From positions 1 to 61,995 of the forward strand of contig JAKAUQ010000017.1 of the NCBI GenBank assembly GCA_021827705.1: a stretch of DNA of 61,995 nt, given 5' to 3'. Positions 31,772-42,452 of this stretch are shown here, piece after piece (position 1 is the first letter of the stretch; each line of letters begins with the position of its first letter). The stretch is from Actinomycetes bacterium. Lineage in GTDB: Bacteria > Actinomycetota > Acidimicrobiia > Acidimicrobiales > RAAP-2. The notes beneath the pieces are model-generated. The model was not told the origin of the DNA. It was given only the letters and a program-made list of their open reading frames with translations, and did no database searches. The position numbers were made by a program, and so were the translations under genes.

Positions 31772-33403
31772 GTGCTGCGGCGGCGTCACCTGGGTCGCGT
31801 CAGCTTTCGGGAGGTCAACGACCTGCAGCGGGCGCTGCTGGAGTCGGCGGACGACTACGTCCTGGTGATGCAGCACCCTCCCACGTACACGCTCGGCGTT
31901 CGCGCCGTGCCCGAGCACTTCTTGGTCCCGGTCGACTCCCTCGCGGCCGACGTCGTCGAGGCCGATCGTGGAGGCGATGTCACCTACCACGGCCCCGGCC
32001 AGATCGTCGCGTGGGCCATCGTGACCGTGGGCGACGATCCCGGCTCGGGACGCGCTCACGTGTACCGGCTCGAGGATGCGGTGATCGAGACGGTTCGGCA
32101 CTTCGATCCCGAGGGGCGCCTGGGGGCCGTCGAGCGTCTCGAGGGCTATCCCGGCGTGTGGGCGCACGTGGAGAGCCGTCCGGCCAAGGTGGCGGCGGTG
32201 GGAGTGCGCACCGAGCGCAACCGCGCCGGCCAGCGCCGGACCCTGCACGGCGTCGCGCTGAACGTGGACGTGGACCTGGCCGCCTTTGGCGCCATCGTGC
32301 CCTGCGGCATCCCTGACAAGCCCGTGGCGTCGATGCGCTCGCTCGGCCTCGACGCCGAACTGGCCGACGTCGAGGCGTACCTCGGTGCAGCCCTGGCGGC
32401 GCGCCTGGGCGGCGGTGAGGTGCACGTGGCGTCCGTGGATCGGGCGCTGGCGGTACCGACGGCCGAGCCAGCGTCTCTGCGACGGCTGCGCCGGGCGGGA
32501 GTGGACCCCGATGACGGTGTCGACCTGCACGCGCGCAAGCCCGCCTGGATGCGGGTCGAGGCGGACATGGGAGCGGGCTTTCGCTCGATGCGGCGGCTCA
32601 ACGAGGATCTACGCCTGGTCACGGTGTGCGAGGAGGCGGGCTGCCCCAACATCTTCGAGTGCTGGGAGGCCGGGACCGCGACGTTCATGGTCAACGGCGA
32701 GCGCTGCACGCGCGCGTGCACGTTCTGCCTCGTCGACACCAGCAAGCCGCTGCCCCTCGACCCGACCGAGCCGGCCCGCGTGGCCGAGGCGGTGGTCCGC
32801 CTGGGCCTGCGCCACGCGGTCGTCACCTGTGTGGCGCGCGATGACCTGGCCGACGGCGGTGCGGGCGCGATCGCCGCGACGATCCGGGCGATCCGTGACC
32901 GCGCGCCTGAGACCAGCGTCGAGGTCCTGATCAGCGACCTCCGCGGGGACGTCGGATCCCTGCAGTTGATCCTCGATGCCCGACCCGACGTCGTGAATCA
33001 CAACATCGAAACGGTGGCCCGGCTGCAGCGGGCGGTCCGACCCAGTGCTGGCTACGCCCGCTCCCTGACCGTGCTGGCCCGCGCCGGCGCGGCGGGCCTG
33101 ACAACCAAGTCGGGGCTCATGGTGGGTCTCGGCGAATCGGTCGACGAGGTCGAAGAGACTCTGGCCGACCTGGCCGCGGTGGGCGTGTCGATCGCCACGA
33201 TCGGGCAGTACGTTCGGCCCACGCGGGCTCACTCGCCCGTGATGCGCTGGTGGGAGCCCGAGGAGTTCGCCGACCTCGCCGCGCGCGGTCAGCGCCTGGG
33301 TCTGGCCCACGTACAGGCCTCGCCCCTCACGCGTTCGAGCTACCACGCGGGTGAGGCGCTGGCCGAGGCTCGCCCCGTGGTGATCCGCGCCGGCGCTCGC
33401 TGA
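31772..33403 (+). CDS. lipBA: LipB-LipA fusion: octanoyltransferase and lipoyl synthase in one chain
   Basis: One uninterrupted 543-codon frame. Residues 1-215 are octanoyl-ACP:protein transferase: 'GDVTYHGPGQIVAW' (69-82), Lys139 in 'PAKVAAVGVR' and the thioester Cys178 in 'VPCGIPDKPV'. After a linker (about 215-258), residues 258-540 are the radical-SAM lipoyl synthase: auxiliary-cluster cysteines C286, C291 and C297 ('VCEEAGCPNIFECW'), radical-SAM CX3CX2C at C312, C316 and C319 ('CTRACTFC'), and the C-terminal Ser in 'TRSSYHAGE' that ligates the auxiliary cluster. The chain would octanoylate a lipoyl domain and then insert the sulfurs. It abuts the E2 gene, its likely substrate. The usual arrangement is two genes. 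Confidence 0.93.
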   Translation: MLRRRHLGRVSFREVNDLQRALLESADDYVLVMQHPPTYTLGVRAVPEHFLVPVDSLAADVVEADRGGDVTYHGPGQIVAWAIVTVGDDPGSGRAHVYRLEDAVIETVRHFDPEGRLGAVERLEGYPGVWAHVESRPAKVAAVGVRTERNRAGQRRTLHGVALNVDVDLAAFGAIVPCGIPDKPVASMRSLGLDAELADVEAYLGAALAARLGGGEVHVASVDRALAVPTAEPASLRRLRRAGVDPDDGVDLHARKPAWMRVEADMGAGFRSMRRLNEDLRLVTVCEEAGCPNIFECWEAGTATFMVNGERCTRACTFCLVDTSKPLPLDPTEPARVAEAVVRLGLRHAVVTCVARDDLADGGAGAIAATIRAIRDRAPETSVEVLISDLRGDVGSLQLILDARPDVVNHNIETVARLQRAVRPSAGYARSLTVLARAGAAGLTTKSGLMVGLGESVDEVEETLADLAAVGVSIATIGQYVRPTRAHSPVMRWWEPEEFADLAARGQRLGLAHVQASPLTRSSYHAGEALAEARPVVIRAGAR

Positions 33404-33428
33404 TCGCGGCACCCCCGGCGGGTGCGAC

Positions 33429-36400
33429 TCAGGCGACGAAGTACTTGGCCAGGGGGTGGTGGCACACGATGGCGTCGGTGGTCTGCTCGGGGTGCAACTG
33501 AAATCCCTCGGACACCGTGACACCGATGCGCCCGGCGTCGAGCAGGGCGACCACCTTGGCGTTGTCGGACAAGTCGGGACAGGCTGGATAGCCCCACGAG
33601 TAGCGCCCTCCGCGGTACTGCTGGCGGAACAGCCCCGTTAGCGTCGGGCCGTCCTGACTGGCGAACCCGAGTTCCTCACGGATCCGTCGGTGCCACATCT
33701 CGGCCAGGGCCTCAGCCATCTCGACCCCGAGCCCGTGCACGAGGAGGTACTCCCTGTAGCGATTGGCCTCGAACAGCTCGCGGGTGCGCTGGGACACCCG
33801 TGGTCCCATGGTCACCAGCATGAAGCTGGCGTAGTCATGGTCGGGGCTGGTGGTGGGCCGGAAGAAGTCGGCGATGCACAGGTGCGGGTCGGCGCTCTGA
33901 CGCGGGAAGGTGAAGCGCACCTGCTCGGCGGAGCGCTGCTCGTCACGGTAGATCACCAGGTCGTTGCCCTCCGAGGCGGCTGGGAAGTGTCCCCAAACCA
34001 CCTGGGGCACCAGCAGGTCGTCCTGCTTGGCCAGGGCCAGCTGCTCGCGCAGCACGGCGCGGATGCGGTCCTTGAAGGCGCCGTCATCCTCACCGTCCTT
34101 GGGGCGGAAGCCCCACTGATTGCGGAAGAGCGCGGTCAGGTTGAGGTAGTCGCTGATCTCGTCCAGGCTCATGCCCTTGGCGACACGCGAGCCGACGAAA
34201 GGCGGAGGGAACAGTGGCGTGTTCGCGGGAACCGAGGAACTGCGCACCGGGGGAGTCTCAGCGGTTCGAGTCGAGCGCCGGTGCACGGCGCGGGTGGAGA
34301 TCTCGCGACCGAAGGTGTCGTCGTCTTCGCCGCTGCGGCGCAGCTCACCCAGGCGGTCCAGCACGCGCAGGCCCTCGAAGGCGTCCTTGCCGTAGAAGAC
34401 ACGTCCCTCGTAGACCTGGCGCAGGTCACGCTCCACGTACGTCCGCGTCAGGGCGGCTCCGCCGAGCAGGACGGGGACGCCGGCCAGCCCCCGCTGGTTC
34501 ATCTCCTCCAGGTTCTCGCGCATGATCAGGGTGGACTTCACCAGCAGGCCACTCATGCCCAGGGCGTCGGCGTGGTGCTCGGCCACGGCTGCCAGCATCT
34601 CGTTCACGCCGACCTTGATGCCCAGGTTGATGACCTCGTAGCCGTTGTTGGTCAAGATGATGTCGACCAGGTTCTTGCCGATGTCGTGGACGTCACCTTT
34701 GACCGTGGCCAGGACGATGCGTCCACGGCCGGCCTGATCGCCGCGCTCGAGGTGGGGCTCGAGGTGGGCCACGGCCGCCTTCATCGTCTCGGCGCTCTGC
34801 AAGACGAAGGGCAGCTGCATCTCGCCCGACGCGAACAGGTCGCCCACCTCGCGCATCCCGTCGAGCAGGATGTCGTTGATGATGGTGAGGGCGCTCGTCC
34901 CGGCCGCCAGCATCTCGTCGAGGTCGTCCGTCAGTCCCGTACGAGCCCCGTCGATGATGCGGCGTCGCAAGCGCTGGTCCCGGGAGAGCCCCGCGTACTC
35001 GTCGACCGCGCTGGTCACGGTGGTCGTGTTCGCGAAGCGGGCGAGGAGCTCGGTGAGGGGGTCGTAGTCGGCTCGGCGGCGGTCGTAGATGAGGTCGAGG
35101 CAGATCTGGCGGACCTCGTCGTCGATCTTGGCCAGCGGCAGGATCTTGGAGGCGTGCACGATGGCCGCATCGAGCCCCGCCGCCTGGCACTCGTGCAAGA
35201 AGACGCTGTTGAGGGCCTGACGGGCCGCCGGCGCCAGGCCGAAGGAGATGTTGGACAGCCCCAGGATCGTGCGCACGCCGGGCAGCTGTTCGCGGATCAG
35301 GCTGATCGCCTCGATGGTCTCGCGCCCGTCGCGTCGGGAGTCCTCCATGCCCGTTGACAGGGGCAGGGCCAGGGGGTCGATGAAGATGTCGCCACGATCC
35401 AGCCCGTAGCGCTCCTCGGCCAGGGTCACGATGGCGCGGGCGGCGCGCACCTTCCACTCGGCGGTGCGCGCCTGGCCGTCTTGGTCAATGCAGGTCGCCA
35501 CCACGGCCGCGCCGAACTCGCGGGCCAGTGACAGGAACTGGTCGAGGCGGGTTCCGGGACCGTCGCCCTCCTCGAGGTTGACCGAGTTGAGCAGGGCCTT
35601 GCCTCCCAGCCACGTCAGGGCCGCCCGGGCGACCGGTGCCTCGGTGGTGTCCACCATGATGGGCACCGATGACTGGGTGGCCAGCCGACTCATGACCTCG
35701 GTCATGTCGGCCACGCCGTCGGCTCCCGTGTAGTCCACGCAGACGTCCAGGATGTGCGCGCCCTCGCGTATCTGATCGCGGCCGATGGCCACGCAGGTCT
35801 CCCAGTCGCCCGCCAGCATCGCCTCGCGGAACCGCTTCGAGCCATTGGCGTTGGTGCGCTCACCGACCAAGAGGACCGAGCTGTCCTGGTGGTACGGGGT
35901 CGTCGCGTACATGGACGAGACGCCCGGCTCGGGGTCGGGTTGGCGGGCCGCCCGGGGCCGGTCGCGCAGGGCGGCGACCACGTGTGCGAGGTGCTCGGGC
36001 GTCGTTCCGCAGCACCCGCCCACGACCCCGACGCCCAGATCGCCCACGAAGTGGGCGTGGTGCTCGGCCAGCTGTTCGGGGGTCAGGTCGTAGTGCATGC
36101 GTCCATCGACGACCGAGGGCAGACCCGCGTTGGGCAGGCACGACACCGGCCGGGTCGCGGTGGCGGTCAGGTAGCGCAGCGGCTCGTACATCTCGATGGG
36201 TCCCGTCGCGCAGTTGATGCCGACGACGTCGACTCCCATCGCCTCCAGCGAGGTCAAGGCGGCACCGATCTCGGTGCCCGGCAGCATCCGCCCGGTCAGC
36301 TCGATGGTGACCTGGGCCTGGATGGGCACGCGCCGACCGTGGCGGACCATGGCCCGCCGGCACGCGGCGATGGCCGCCTTGCCCGACAGGAGGTCGAACA

Positions 36401-36920
36401 TGGTCTCGACGAGCAGCAGGTCGACTCCCCCTTCGAGCAGGCCGTAGGCGAGCTCCTCATAGGCAGCGCTCAACTCGTCGAAGCCGATCTGCCCGAGGGT
36501 CGGGAACTTGGTTCCCGGACCCATGGACCCGGCGACGAATCGCGGCGCGCCAGGCGCCGCGTACTCGTCGGCGACGCGCCGCGCCAGCTGGGCCGAGGCC
36601 CGCGCCAGCTCGCCGGCACGCTCGGCGATCCCGTACTCGCGCAGCACCGGTGCGAAGGCGCCAAATGAGTTGGTCTCGATCGCCTCGACGCCCACGTCCA
36701 AGAAGGAGCGGTGCAGCGTCTCGATCACGTCGGGACGGGTGAGGGTGAGCACTTCGTTGCACCCCTCGAGTGCTTCCCCGCCGAAGTCGGAGGCGCTCAG
36801 CCCGAGGAGCTGGAGATTGGTTCCCGCGGCCCCATCGAAGACCACGACGTGGTCCGCGATGGCCGCGAGATAGGGGTCCGCGTCCACGGCGCGGAAGGAG
36901 CGGGGCGGCGGCTCAGACAT
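33429..36920 (-). CDS. metH: Cobalamin-dependent methionine synthase MetH
   Basis: A 1163-residue, complete four-module enzyme. The homocysteine domain (about 20-320) begins 'FDGAAGTNLQLLG' and has the zinc cysteines in 'GINCATGP' and 'GGCCGTTP'. The pterin domain (about 345-620) includes 'LVGERTNANGSKRF' and 'DVCVDYTGADG'. The cap (about 650-735) precedes the B12 domain with 'KGDVHDIGKNLVDII' (His about 745). The activation domain (about 930-1160) includes 'YRGGRYSWGYPACPDL' and 'SEGFQLHPEQTTDAIV', which bind AdoMet. It methylates homocysteine using methyl-tetrahydrofolate. The ATG stands 8 nt from TAGCCT. It converges with lipBA. Confidence 0.97.
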   Translation of the reverse strand: MSEPPPRSFRAVDADPYLAAIADHVVVFDGAAGTNLQLLGLSASDFGGEALEGCNEVLTLTRPDVIETLHRSFLDVGVEAIETNSFGAFAPVLREYGIAERAGELARASAQLARRVADEYAAPGAPRFVAGSMGPGTKFPTLGQIGFDELSAAYEELAYGLLEGGVDLLLVETMFDLLSGKAAIAACRRAMVRHGRRVPIQAQVTIELTGRMLPGTEIGAALTSLEAMGVDVVGINCATGPIEMYEPLRYLTATATRPVSCLPNAGLPSVVDGRMHYDLTPEQLAEHHAHFVGDLGVGVVGGCCGTTPEHLAHVVAALRDRPRAARQPDPEPGVSSMYATTPYHQDSSVLLVGERTNANGSKRFREAMLAGDWETCVAIGRDQIREGAHILDVCVDYTGADGVADMTEVMSRLATQSSVPIMVDTTEAPVARAALTWLGGKALLNSVNLEEGDGPGTRLDQFLSLAREFGAAVVATCIDQDGQARTAEWKVRAARAIVTLAEERYGLDRGDIFIDPLALPLSTGMEDSRRDGRETIEAISLIREQLPGVRTILGLSNISFGLAPAARQALNSVFLHECQAAGLDAAIVHASKILPLAKIDDEVRQICLDLIYDRRRADYDPLTELLARFANTTTVTSAVDEYAGLSRDQRLRRRIIDGARTGLTDDLDEMLAAGTSALTIINDILLDGMREVGDLFASGEMQLPFVLQSAETMKAAVAHLEPHLERGDQAGRGRIVLATVKGDVHDIGKNLVDIILTNNGYEVINLGIKVGVNEMLAAVAEHHADALGMSGLLVKSTLIMRENLEEMNQRGLAGVPVLLGGAALTRTYVERDLRQVYEGRVFYGKDAFEGLRVLDRLGELRRSGEDDDTFGREISTRAVHRRSTRTAETPPVRSSSVPANTPLFPPPFVGSRVAKGMSLDEISDYLNLTALFRNQWGFRPKDGEDDGAFKDRIRAVLREQLALAKQDDLLVPQVVWGHFPAASEGNDLVIYRDEQRSAEQVRFTFPRQSADPHLCIADFFRPTTSPDHDYASFMLVTMGPRVSQRTRELFEANRYREYLLVHGLGVEMAEALAEMWHRRIREELGFASQDGPTLTGLFRQQYRGGRYSWGYPACPDLSDNAKVVALLDAGRIGVTVSEGFQLHPEQTTDAIVCHHPLAKYFVA

Positions 36921-36928
36921 CTGCGGTC

Positions 36929-36934
36929 AGGCTA
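36929..36934 (-). promoter_or_regulatory. -10 element TAGCCT upstream of metH
   Basis: TAGCCT (minus strand), then 8 nt, then ATG 36920. The 46-nt gap to the divergent gene leaves no room for a cobalamin riboswitch. Confidence 0.45.
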
Positions 36935-36953
36935 CTGGTCGGGTACGAGTCAC

Positions 36954-36959
36954 TACGCT
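36954..36959 (+). promoter_or_regulatory. -10 element TACGCT upstream of the adenosyltransferase
   Basis: TACGCT, then 7 nt, then GTG 36967. Confidence 0.45.
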
Positions 36960-36966
36960 TTCCGGG

Positions 36967-37509
36967 GTGAGGATCTACACCCGACGCGGCGACACGGGCA
37001 CGACGGGTCTGTACCTGGGCGGGCGCGTGGGCAAGGATGCGGACCCCATCGAGGTCAACGGGGCCGTCGACGAGGCTCAGGCCCTGCTGGGCTGGGCACG
37101 CTCGTGGTGCGAGCGCGGGAGTCGCCTCGACGTCCTGCTGGTGTCGGTCGAGCGGGACCTGTGGGTTCTGATGGCCGAGGTGGGGACGAGCGCCGCCCAT
37201 CGACCCAAGCTGGAGGCGGGGCGCACGATGGTCACCGCGGAGATGGTTCGCCGACTCGAGCAGGAGATCGACGCGTTGACCAGCGAGTTCCCGATGCCCA
37301 GTGAGTTCGTTGTCCCGGGCGACGATCGGCTGGCCGCGGCGCTGGACGTGGCGCGCACCGTGGTGCGGCGCGCCGAGCGAGTCGCAGTTGGCCGGGTGGA
37401 TCCGAGCACGCAGGTGCTGGCGTACCTCAACCGGCTCAGCGATCTCGTGTGGACGATGGCCCGCTGGGCCGAGGGCCCCGAGCACCGCACGGCACGAGAG
37501 GAGCGGTGA
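36967..37509 (+). CDS. PduO-type cob(I)alamin adenosyltransferase
   Basis: A 180-residue helical-bundle protein. 'RIYTRRGDTGTTGLYLGGRV' (2-21) is the ATP-binding N-terminal strand of the PduO/MMAB family, 'VNGAVDEAQALLGWA' the second motif, and 'VVRRAERVAVG' with the Arg-Glu pair plus 'YLNRLSDLVWTMARW' close the active site. It converts cob(I)alamin and ATP to adenosylcobalamin, the cofactor of the methylmalonyl-CoA mutase encoded 4 kb downstream, and is divergent from metH, which uses the methyl form. pepA begins one base after its stop. Confidence 0.92.
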   Translation: MRIYTRRGDTGTTGLYLGGRVGKDADPIEVNGAVDEAQALLGWARSWCERGSRLDVLLVSVERDLWVLMAEVGTSAAHRPKLEAGRTMVTAEMVRRLEQEIDALTSEFPMPSEFVVPGDDRLAAALDVARTVVRRAERVAVGRVDPSTQVLAYLNRLSDLVWTMARWAEGPEHRTAREER

Positions 37510-37510
37510 G

Positions 37511-39010
37511 ATGCTGCGCAGTCGGGTGATCGGGCGCCAGGAGGCGCGAGGCTGGTCGACGGTGGCGGTGCCCGTCGAGGTGCGAGGTGGCGCCGTTGCA
37601 CTGCCGGCGGGACTCGCCGACGAGTTCGTGGGCTGGCCGGTCCCCCCAGAGCTCCCGAGTGGATTCGCCGAGCGTCACGGCCTGACGGGGGCGGGCAGCG
37701 CTCTGGTCTGGCCCGCCGTGGTGGGTCCGACCGTCGTCCTGGTGGCCGTGAACGAGGCGGGTGGGGACGCCGAGGGCTATCGCCTGGCCGGTGCGGCGGC
37801 GGCGCGGGCCAGCGGTGAGGGCGACCTGGTGCTGCTGGTTCCCACGGGTCAGCCCGAGAGCCTCGAGCAGCGCGCCCGCGCACTGATCGAGGGCGCGGCG
37901 CTGGCGTCCTTTCGCGCCGATGGTGATCGCATCCGCGCGCTGGGCGTACTGCCGTGGGGCACGCCCCTGCCCACGGTGCCCGAGCACGACGCGATCACGC
38001 GCGCGGTAGCGCTGGCCGACGCGGTGGCCGAGGGTGTCGACTGGGCGCGGCATCTGATCCAGAGCCCGGCCAACGCGCTAGGTCCGCGCGAACTGGCCGA
38101 CGCGGCGGTCGAGCGCCTGGACCACGATCCCCACGTGAGCATCGAGGTCTGGACCGAGTCACGGATCCGGGCCGAGCGCCTCGGTGCGCTGCTGGCCGTG
38201 GGCGCTGGTTCGGCGCAGCCCACGAGGTTGGTGCGCGCGACCTACGACCCGGCACCCGGTGAGTCTCTGACCCACCTCGTGGTGGTCGGCAAAGGGGTCA
38301 CCTTCGACTCGGGTGGACTGGCGCTCAAGCCCCTCGAGGCGATGTCCACGCAGAAGACGGACATGACGGGGGCGGCGGTCGTCCTGGGCACGACCTCGGT
38401 GGCCAGCCGACTCGGCCTGCGCCTGCGCATCACCGCCCTGGCGCCTCTGGCCGAGAATGCCGTCGGTGGGTCCTCGATGCGCCCCGGTGACGTCGTGGTG
38501 GCGCGCGACGGCTCCCGCATCGAGGTGCTCAACACCGACGCCGAGGGACGGCTGCTCCTGGCCGACGCGCTGAGCCTGGCCGCCGAGATGGCGCCCGACA
38601 TGATCGTCGACGTGGCCACGCTGACGGGTGCGCAGAAGGTGGCGCTGGGTGACGACGTCGGCGCACTGTTCGCCAATCGCGACGCAGTGGCCCAGCTGCT
38701 CGAGCGGGCGAGCCAGAGCAGCGGCGAGGCACTGTGGCGCCTGCCACTGGTTGATGCCTATCGGGGGCGGCTGCACTCGGACGTGGCCGACGTCGCCAAC
38801 GTGGAGGCGGGAACCGGGCGATCGGCCGGCGCCGTGGTGGCTGCCTTGTTCCTCGAGCGCTTCGTCCACGGTCAGCCCTGGGCTCACCTGGACATCGCCG
38901 GGCCGGCGCGGTCGACGACCGCGCGTCACTACCTCCCGCGCGGGGGGACCGCCTTTGGCATGCGCACGCTCATCGAGCTGGCGCGTCTGGCGGCGTCGCC
39001 ACGCGACTGA
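37511..39010 (+). CDS. pepA: Leucyl aminopeptidase (M17)
   Basis: A 499-residue cytosol aminopeptidase. An N-terminal macro-like domain (1-170) precedes the catalytic domain. 'VGKGVTFDSGGLALKP' holds the first Lys and Asp metal ligands, 'MTGAAVVLG' the next, and 'NTDAEGRLLLADAL' is the M17 signature with Asp and Glu ligands and catalytic Arg. The hexameric enzyme releases N-terminal residues in the cytoplasm. ATG 37511 directly follows the adenosyltransferase stop and GAGCGGTGAG; the open frame upstream to 37301 overlaps that gene and is not used. Its 3' end overlaps the nitroreductase gene by 41 bp. Confidence 0.93.
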   Translation: MLRSRVIGRQEARGWSTVAVPVEVRGGAVALPAGLADEFVGWPVPPELPSGFAERHGLTGAGSALVWPAVVGPTVVLVAVNEAGGDAEGYRLAGAAAARASGEGDLVLLVPTGQPESLEQRARALIEGAALASFRADGDRIRALGVLPWGTPLPTVPEHDAITRAVALADAVAEGVDWARHLIQSPANALGPRELADAAVERLDHDPHVSIEVWTESRIRAERLGALLAVGAGSAQPTRLVRATYDPAPGESLTHLVVVGKGVTFDSGGLALKPLEAMSTQKTDMTGAAVVLGTTSVASRLGLRLRITALAPLAENAVGGSSMRPGDVVVARDGSRIEVLNTDAEGRLLLADALSLAAEMAPDMIVDVATLTGAQKVALGDDVGALFANRDAVAQLLERASQSSGEALWRLPLVDAYRGRLHSDVADVANVEAGTGRSAGAVVAALFLERFVHGQPWAHLDIAGPARSTTARHYLPRGGTAFGMRTLIELARLAASPRD

Positions 39011-39587
39011 CGCGAGAGCGGCGCGGGGCCACGGCACGGTCGAGGCTGGCCGAGCGGCGGTCGTGGTGGTCGTCGCGACCCACGAGCACCGAGGCGAAGA
39101 GGGACTCGTCGTCCGCTCCGAGCCACGTGAGCAGACCGCTGGCGCGGCCGAAGTCTCCCCACAGCGCGGCCGACCAGCCGGACTCCTCGAGCAAGAGCAG
39201 GAGCGCCATCGTGGCCATGGCCGCGTCACCGTGCCAGTACGGTACGGGCCACGCGTCCAGGGCCCCGAGGCCCGAGGCCCGCTTGTCGTCTTCGCCGTAG
39301 CGGGTGGCGTAGTCCTGGGGCCGCGAGGTCACCACGACGATCGCGCCGGCCCGGGACAAGCCCTCGTAGCGGGAGGAGCGCTCCCGCCACGACGCGTCGG
39401 TGGCGATGGCGAAGAAGGCGGGCCGGGCGTCGCCGTAGAGCGTGTGCATGCGCACGCCGGCACAGTTCCCGGCCGTGGGAGCCCACAGGGCCGTCGCACA
39501 GAGCCCGTCCAGCCAGTCCGGATCGACGAGGGTCCCGTCAAAGGAGCGAACCATGCGGCGGCGTGCCAGTGCGCGGGCCACATCCAT
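38970..39587 (-). CDS. Nitroreductase family flavoprotein
   Basis: A 205-residue FMN-dependent reductase fold. 'RRRMVRSFDGTLVD' (8-21) is the N-terminal FMN-phosphate loop (R-R-S-x-R-x-F), 'ATALWAPTAGNCAGVRM' (about 32-48) the second FMN contact, and 'MATMALLLLLEESGWSAALWGDF' the central helix region (key residues G-D-A-x-M-A just before). Such enzymes reduce nitro compounds, quinones or enones, or take part in cofactor maturation. ATG 39587 is chosen because 'MDVARALARRRM' starts the domain and AGAAGGGGG precedes it; the frame is open further upstream. The C-terminal 35 residues are basic and overlap pepA. Confidence 0.8.
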   Translation of the reverse strand: MDVARALARRRMVRSFDGTLVDPDWLDGLCATALWAPTAGNCAGVRMHTLYGDARPAFFAIATDASWRERSSRYEGLSRAGAIVVVTSRPQDYATRYGEDDKRASGLGALDAWPVPYWHGDAAMATMALLLLLEESGWSAALWGDFGRASGLLTWLGADDESLFASVLVGRDDHHDRRSASLDRAVAPRRSRVSRVATPPDAPAR

Positions 39588-39628
39588 GCCCCCTTCTACC
39601 ACGCGGGCCCCATTTTCGACCCCTCGAC

Positions 39629-39634
39629 TAGCAT
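39629..39634 (+). promoter_or_regulatory. -10 element TAGCAT upstream of the rhodanese-MoeB gene
   Basis: TAGCAT, then an 18-nt stretch containing GGAGGA, then ATG 39653. This is one of the genes with a short leader and ribosome site. Confidence 0.4.
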
Positions 39635-39652
39635 TCTCCAGATGGAGGAGCG

Positions 39653-40828
39653 ATGAGCACGCCCCGGGACCTGCTGAATGCGGCCAGAGAGGGCGTGCGC
39701 GAGATGGCACCGCACGAGGTGGCCGCGCGGCTCGACTCGTGGATCCTGCTCGACGTGCGCGAGCCCGACGAGTACGAGCAGGGCTCGGTGCCCGGAGCCG
39801 TGCACATCCCCCGGGGCATGCTGGAGTTCTCGGTGGAAGGTCGGCTGAGTGACAAGGGCGCTCCCGTTGCGGTCCTGTGCGCCGGCGGGGTGCGCTCGGT
39901 CTTCGCGGCCCAGACCCTCCAGGCGCTCGGCTACCGAGACGTGGTCTCCGTCATCGGGGGATTCAATCGGTGGAAGGACGAAGGGCTGCCGTGGCGCCAG
40001 CCGCGCACCTTGACGCCGGGCCAGCGCCACCGCTACAGCCGACACCTGCTCCTGCCCGAGGTGGGCGAGGAGGGCCAGCTGCGGCTGCTGGACTCGCGCG
40101 TGCTGCTGCTGGGCGCGGGCGGGCTGGGCTCGCCGGCGGCCCTGTACCTGGCGGCCGCCGGCGTGGGCACGATCGGCGTGATCGACATGGACGTGGTCGA
40201 CGAGTCCAACCTGCAGCGTCAGATCCTGCACAACGTGGACCGTGTCGGGCAGCGCAAGGTCGACAGCGCGCGCGAGACGATCACCGCCTTGAACCCCGAC
40301 GTCGAGGTCCGCACCTACGACACGCGGCTGGGTGCCGACAACGTCCTTAGCATCCTGAGCGGGTACGACGTGATCGTCGACGGGACCGACAACTTCCCCA
40401 CGCGGTACCTCGTCAACGACGCCTCGCTGCTCTTGCGCATCCCGGTCGTCCACGGCTCGATCTACCGCTTCGACGGCCAGGTGACGATCTTCAGCCCCTA
40501 CGTCGGGCCCTGCTACCGGTGCATGATCCCCGAGCCGCCCCCGCCGGAGATGGCGCCCAGCTGCGCGGAGGCTGGCGTCTTGGGCGTTCTGCCGGGCATC
40601 GTGGGATCCCTCCAGGCGGTCGAAGCGATCAAGCTGCTGCTCGGGCTGGGAGAGCCGCTGGTTGGCCGACTGCTGGCGTACGACTCGCTCGACCAGAGCT
40701 TCCGCACCTACAAGGTTCGGCGGGATCCGTCGTGCCCGGCCTGCGGCGACGAGGCGGGCCCGATCCAGATCGCCGAGTACGACGACCTGTGCATGCCGCA
40801 CGTCGCCGTGGCGGCGGCGGGATCCTGA
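39653..40828 (+). CDS. Rhodanese-MoeB/ThiF fusion sulfur-carrier adenylyltransferase
   Basis: A 391-residue bifunctional protein. Residues about 15-115 are a rhodanese with active Cys76 in 'VLCAGGVRS'. Residues about 125-385 are an E1-like MoeB/ThiF domain: ATP loop '[13 protein letters not shown]' (152-164), '[13 protein letters not shown]', Cys in '[15 protein letters not shown]' and zinc cysteines in 'CYRCM' and 'CPACG'. It activates the C-terminus of a MoaD/ThiS-like carrier and makes its thiocarboxylate. In MoeZ and MOCS3 the rhodanese is C-terminal; here the order is reversed. moaC later in the window shows that molybdopterin is made. Confidence 0.9.
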   Translation: MSTPRDLLNAAREGVREMAPHEVAARLDSWILLDVREPDEYEQGSVPGAVHIPRGMLEFSVEGRLSDKGAPVAVLCAGGVRSVFAAQTLQALGYRDVVSVIGGFNRWKDEGLPWRQPRTLTPGQRHRYSRHLLLPEVGEEGQLRLLDSRVLLLGAGGLGSPAALYLAAAGVGTIGVIDMDVVDESNLQRQILHNVDRVGQRKVDSARETITALNPDVEVRTYDTRLGADNVLSILSGYDVIVDGTDNFPTRYLVNDASLLLRIPVVHGSIYRFDGQVTIFSPYVGPCYRCMIPEPPPPEMAPSCAEAGVLGVLPGIVGSLQAVEAIKLLLGLGEPLVGRLLAYDSLDQSFRTYKVRRDPSCPACGDEAGPIQIAEYDDLCMPHVAVAAAGS

Positions 40829-40856
40829 CTCCCTCCGGGCACCCGGCACTTTCCCG

Positions 40857-40862
40857 TAATCT
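40857..40862 (+). promoter_or_regulatory. -10 element TAATCT, leaderless start of mutase gene
   Basis: TAATCT, then 7 nt, then GTG 40870. Confidence 0.5.
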
Positions 40863-40869
40863 ACGGACC

Positions 40870-42450
<1,581 letters not shown>

Positions 42451-42452
42451 CT

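Noticed and set aside
36921-36966. Cobalamin riboswitch upstream of metH
   Set aside because: The gap is 46 nt; a riboswitch of about 200 nt cannot fit and no B12-box pattern was seen.
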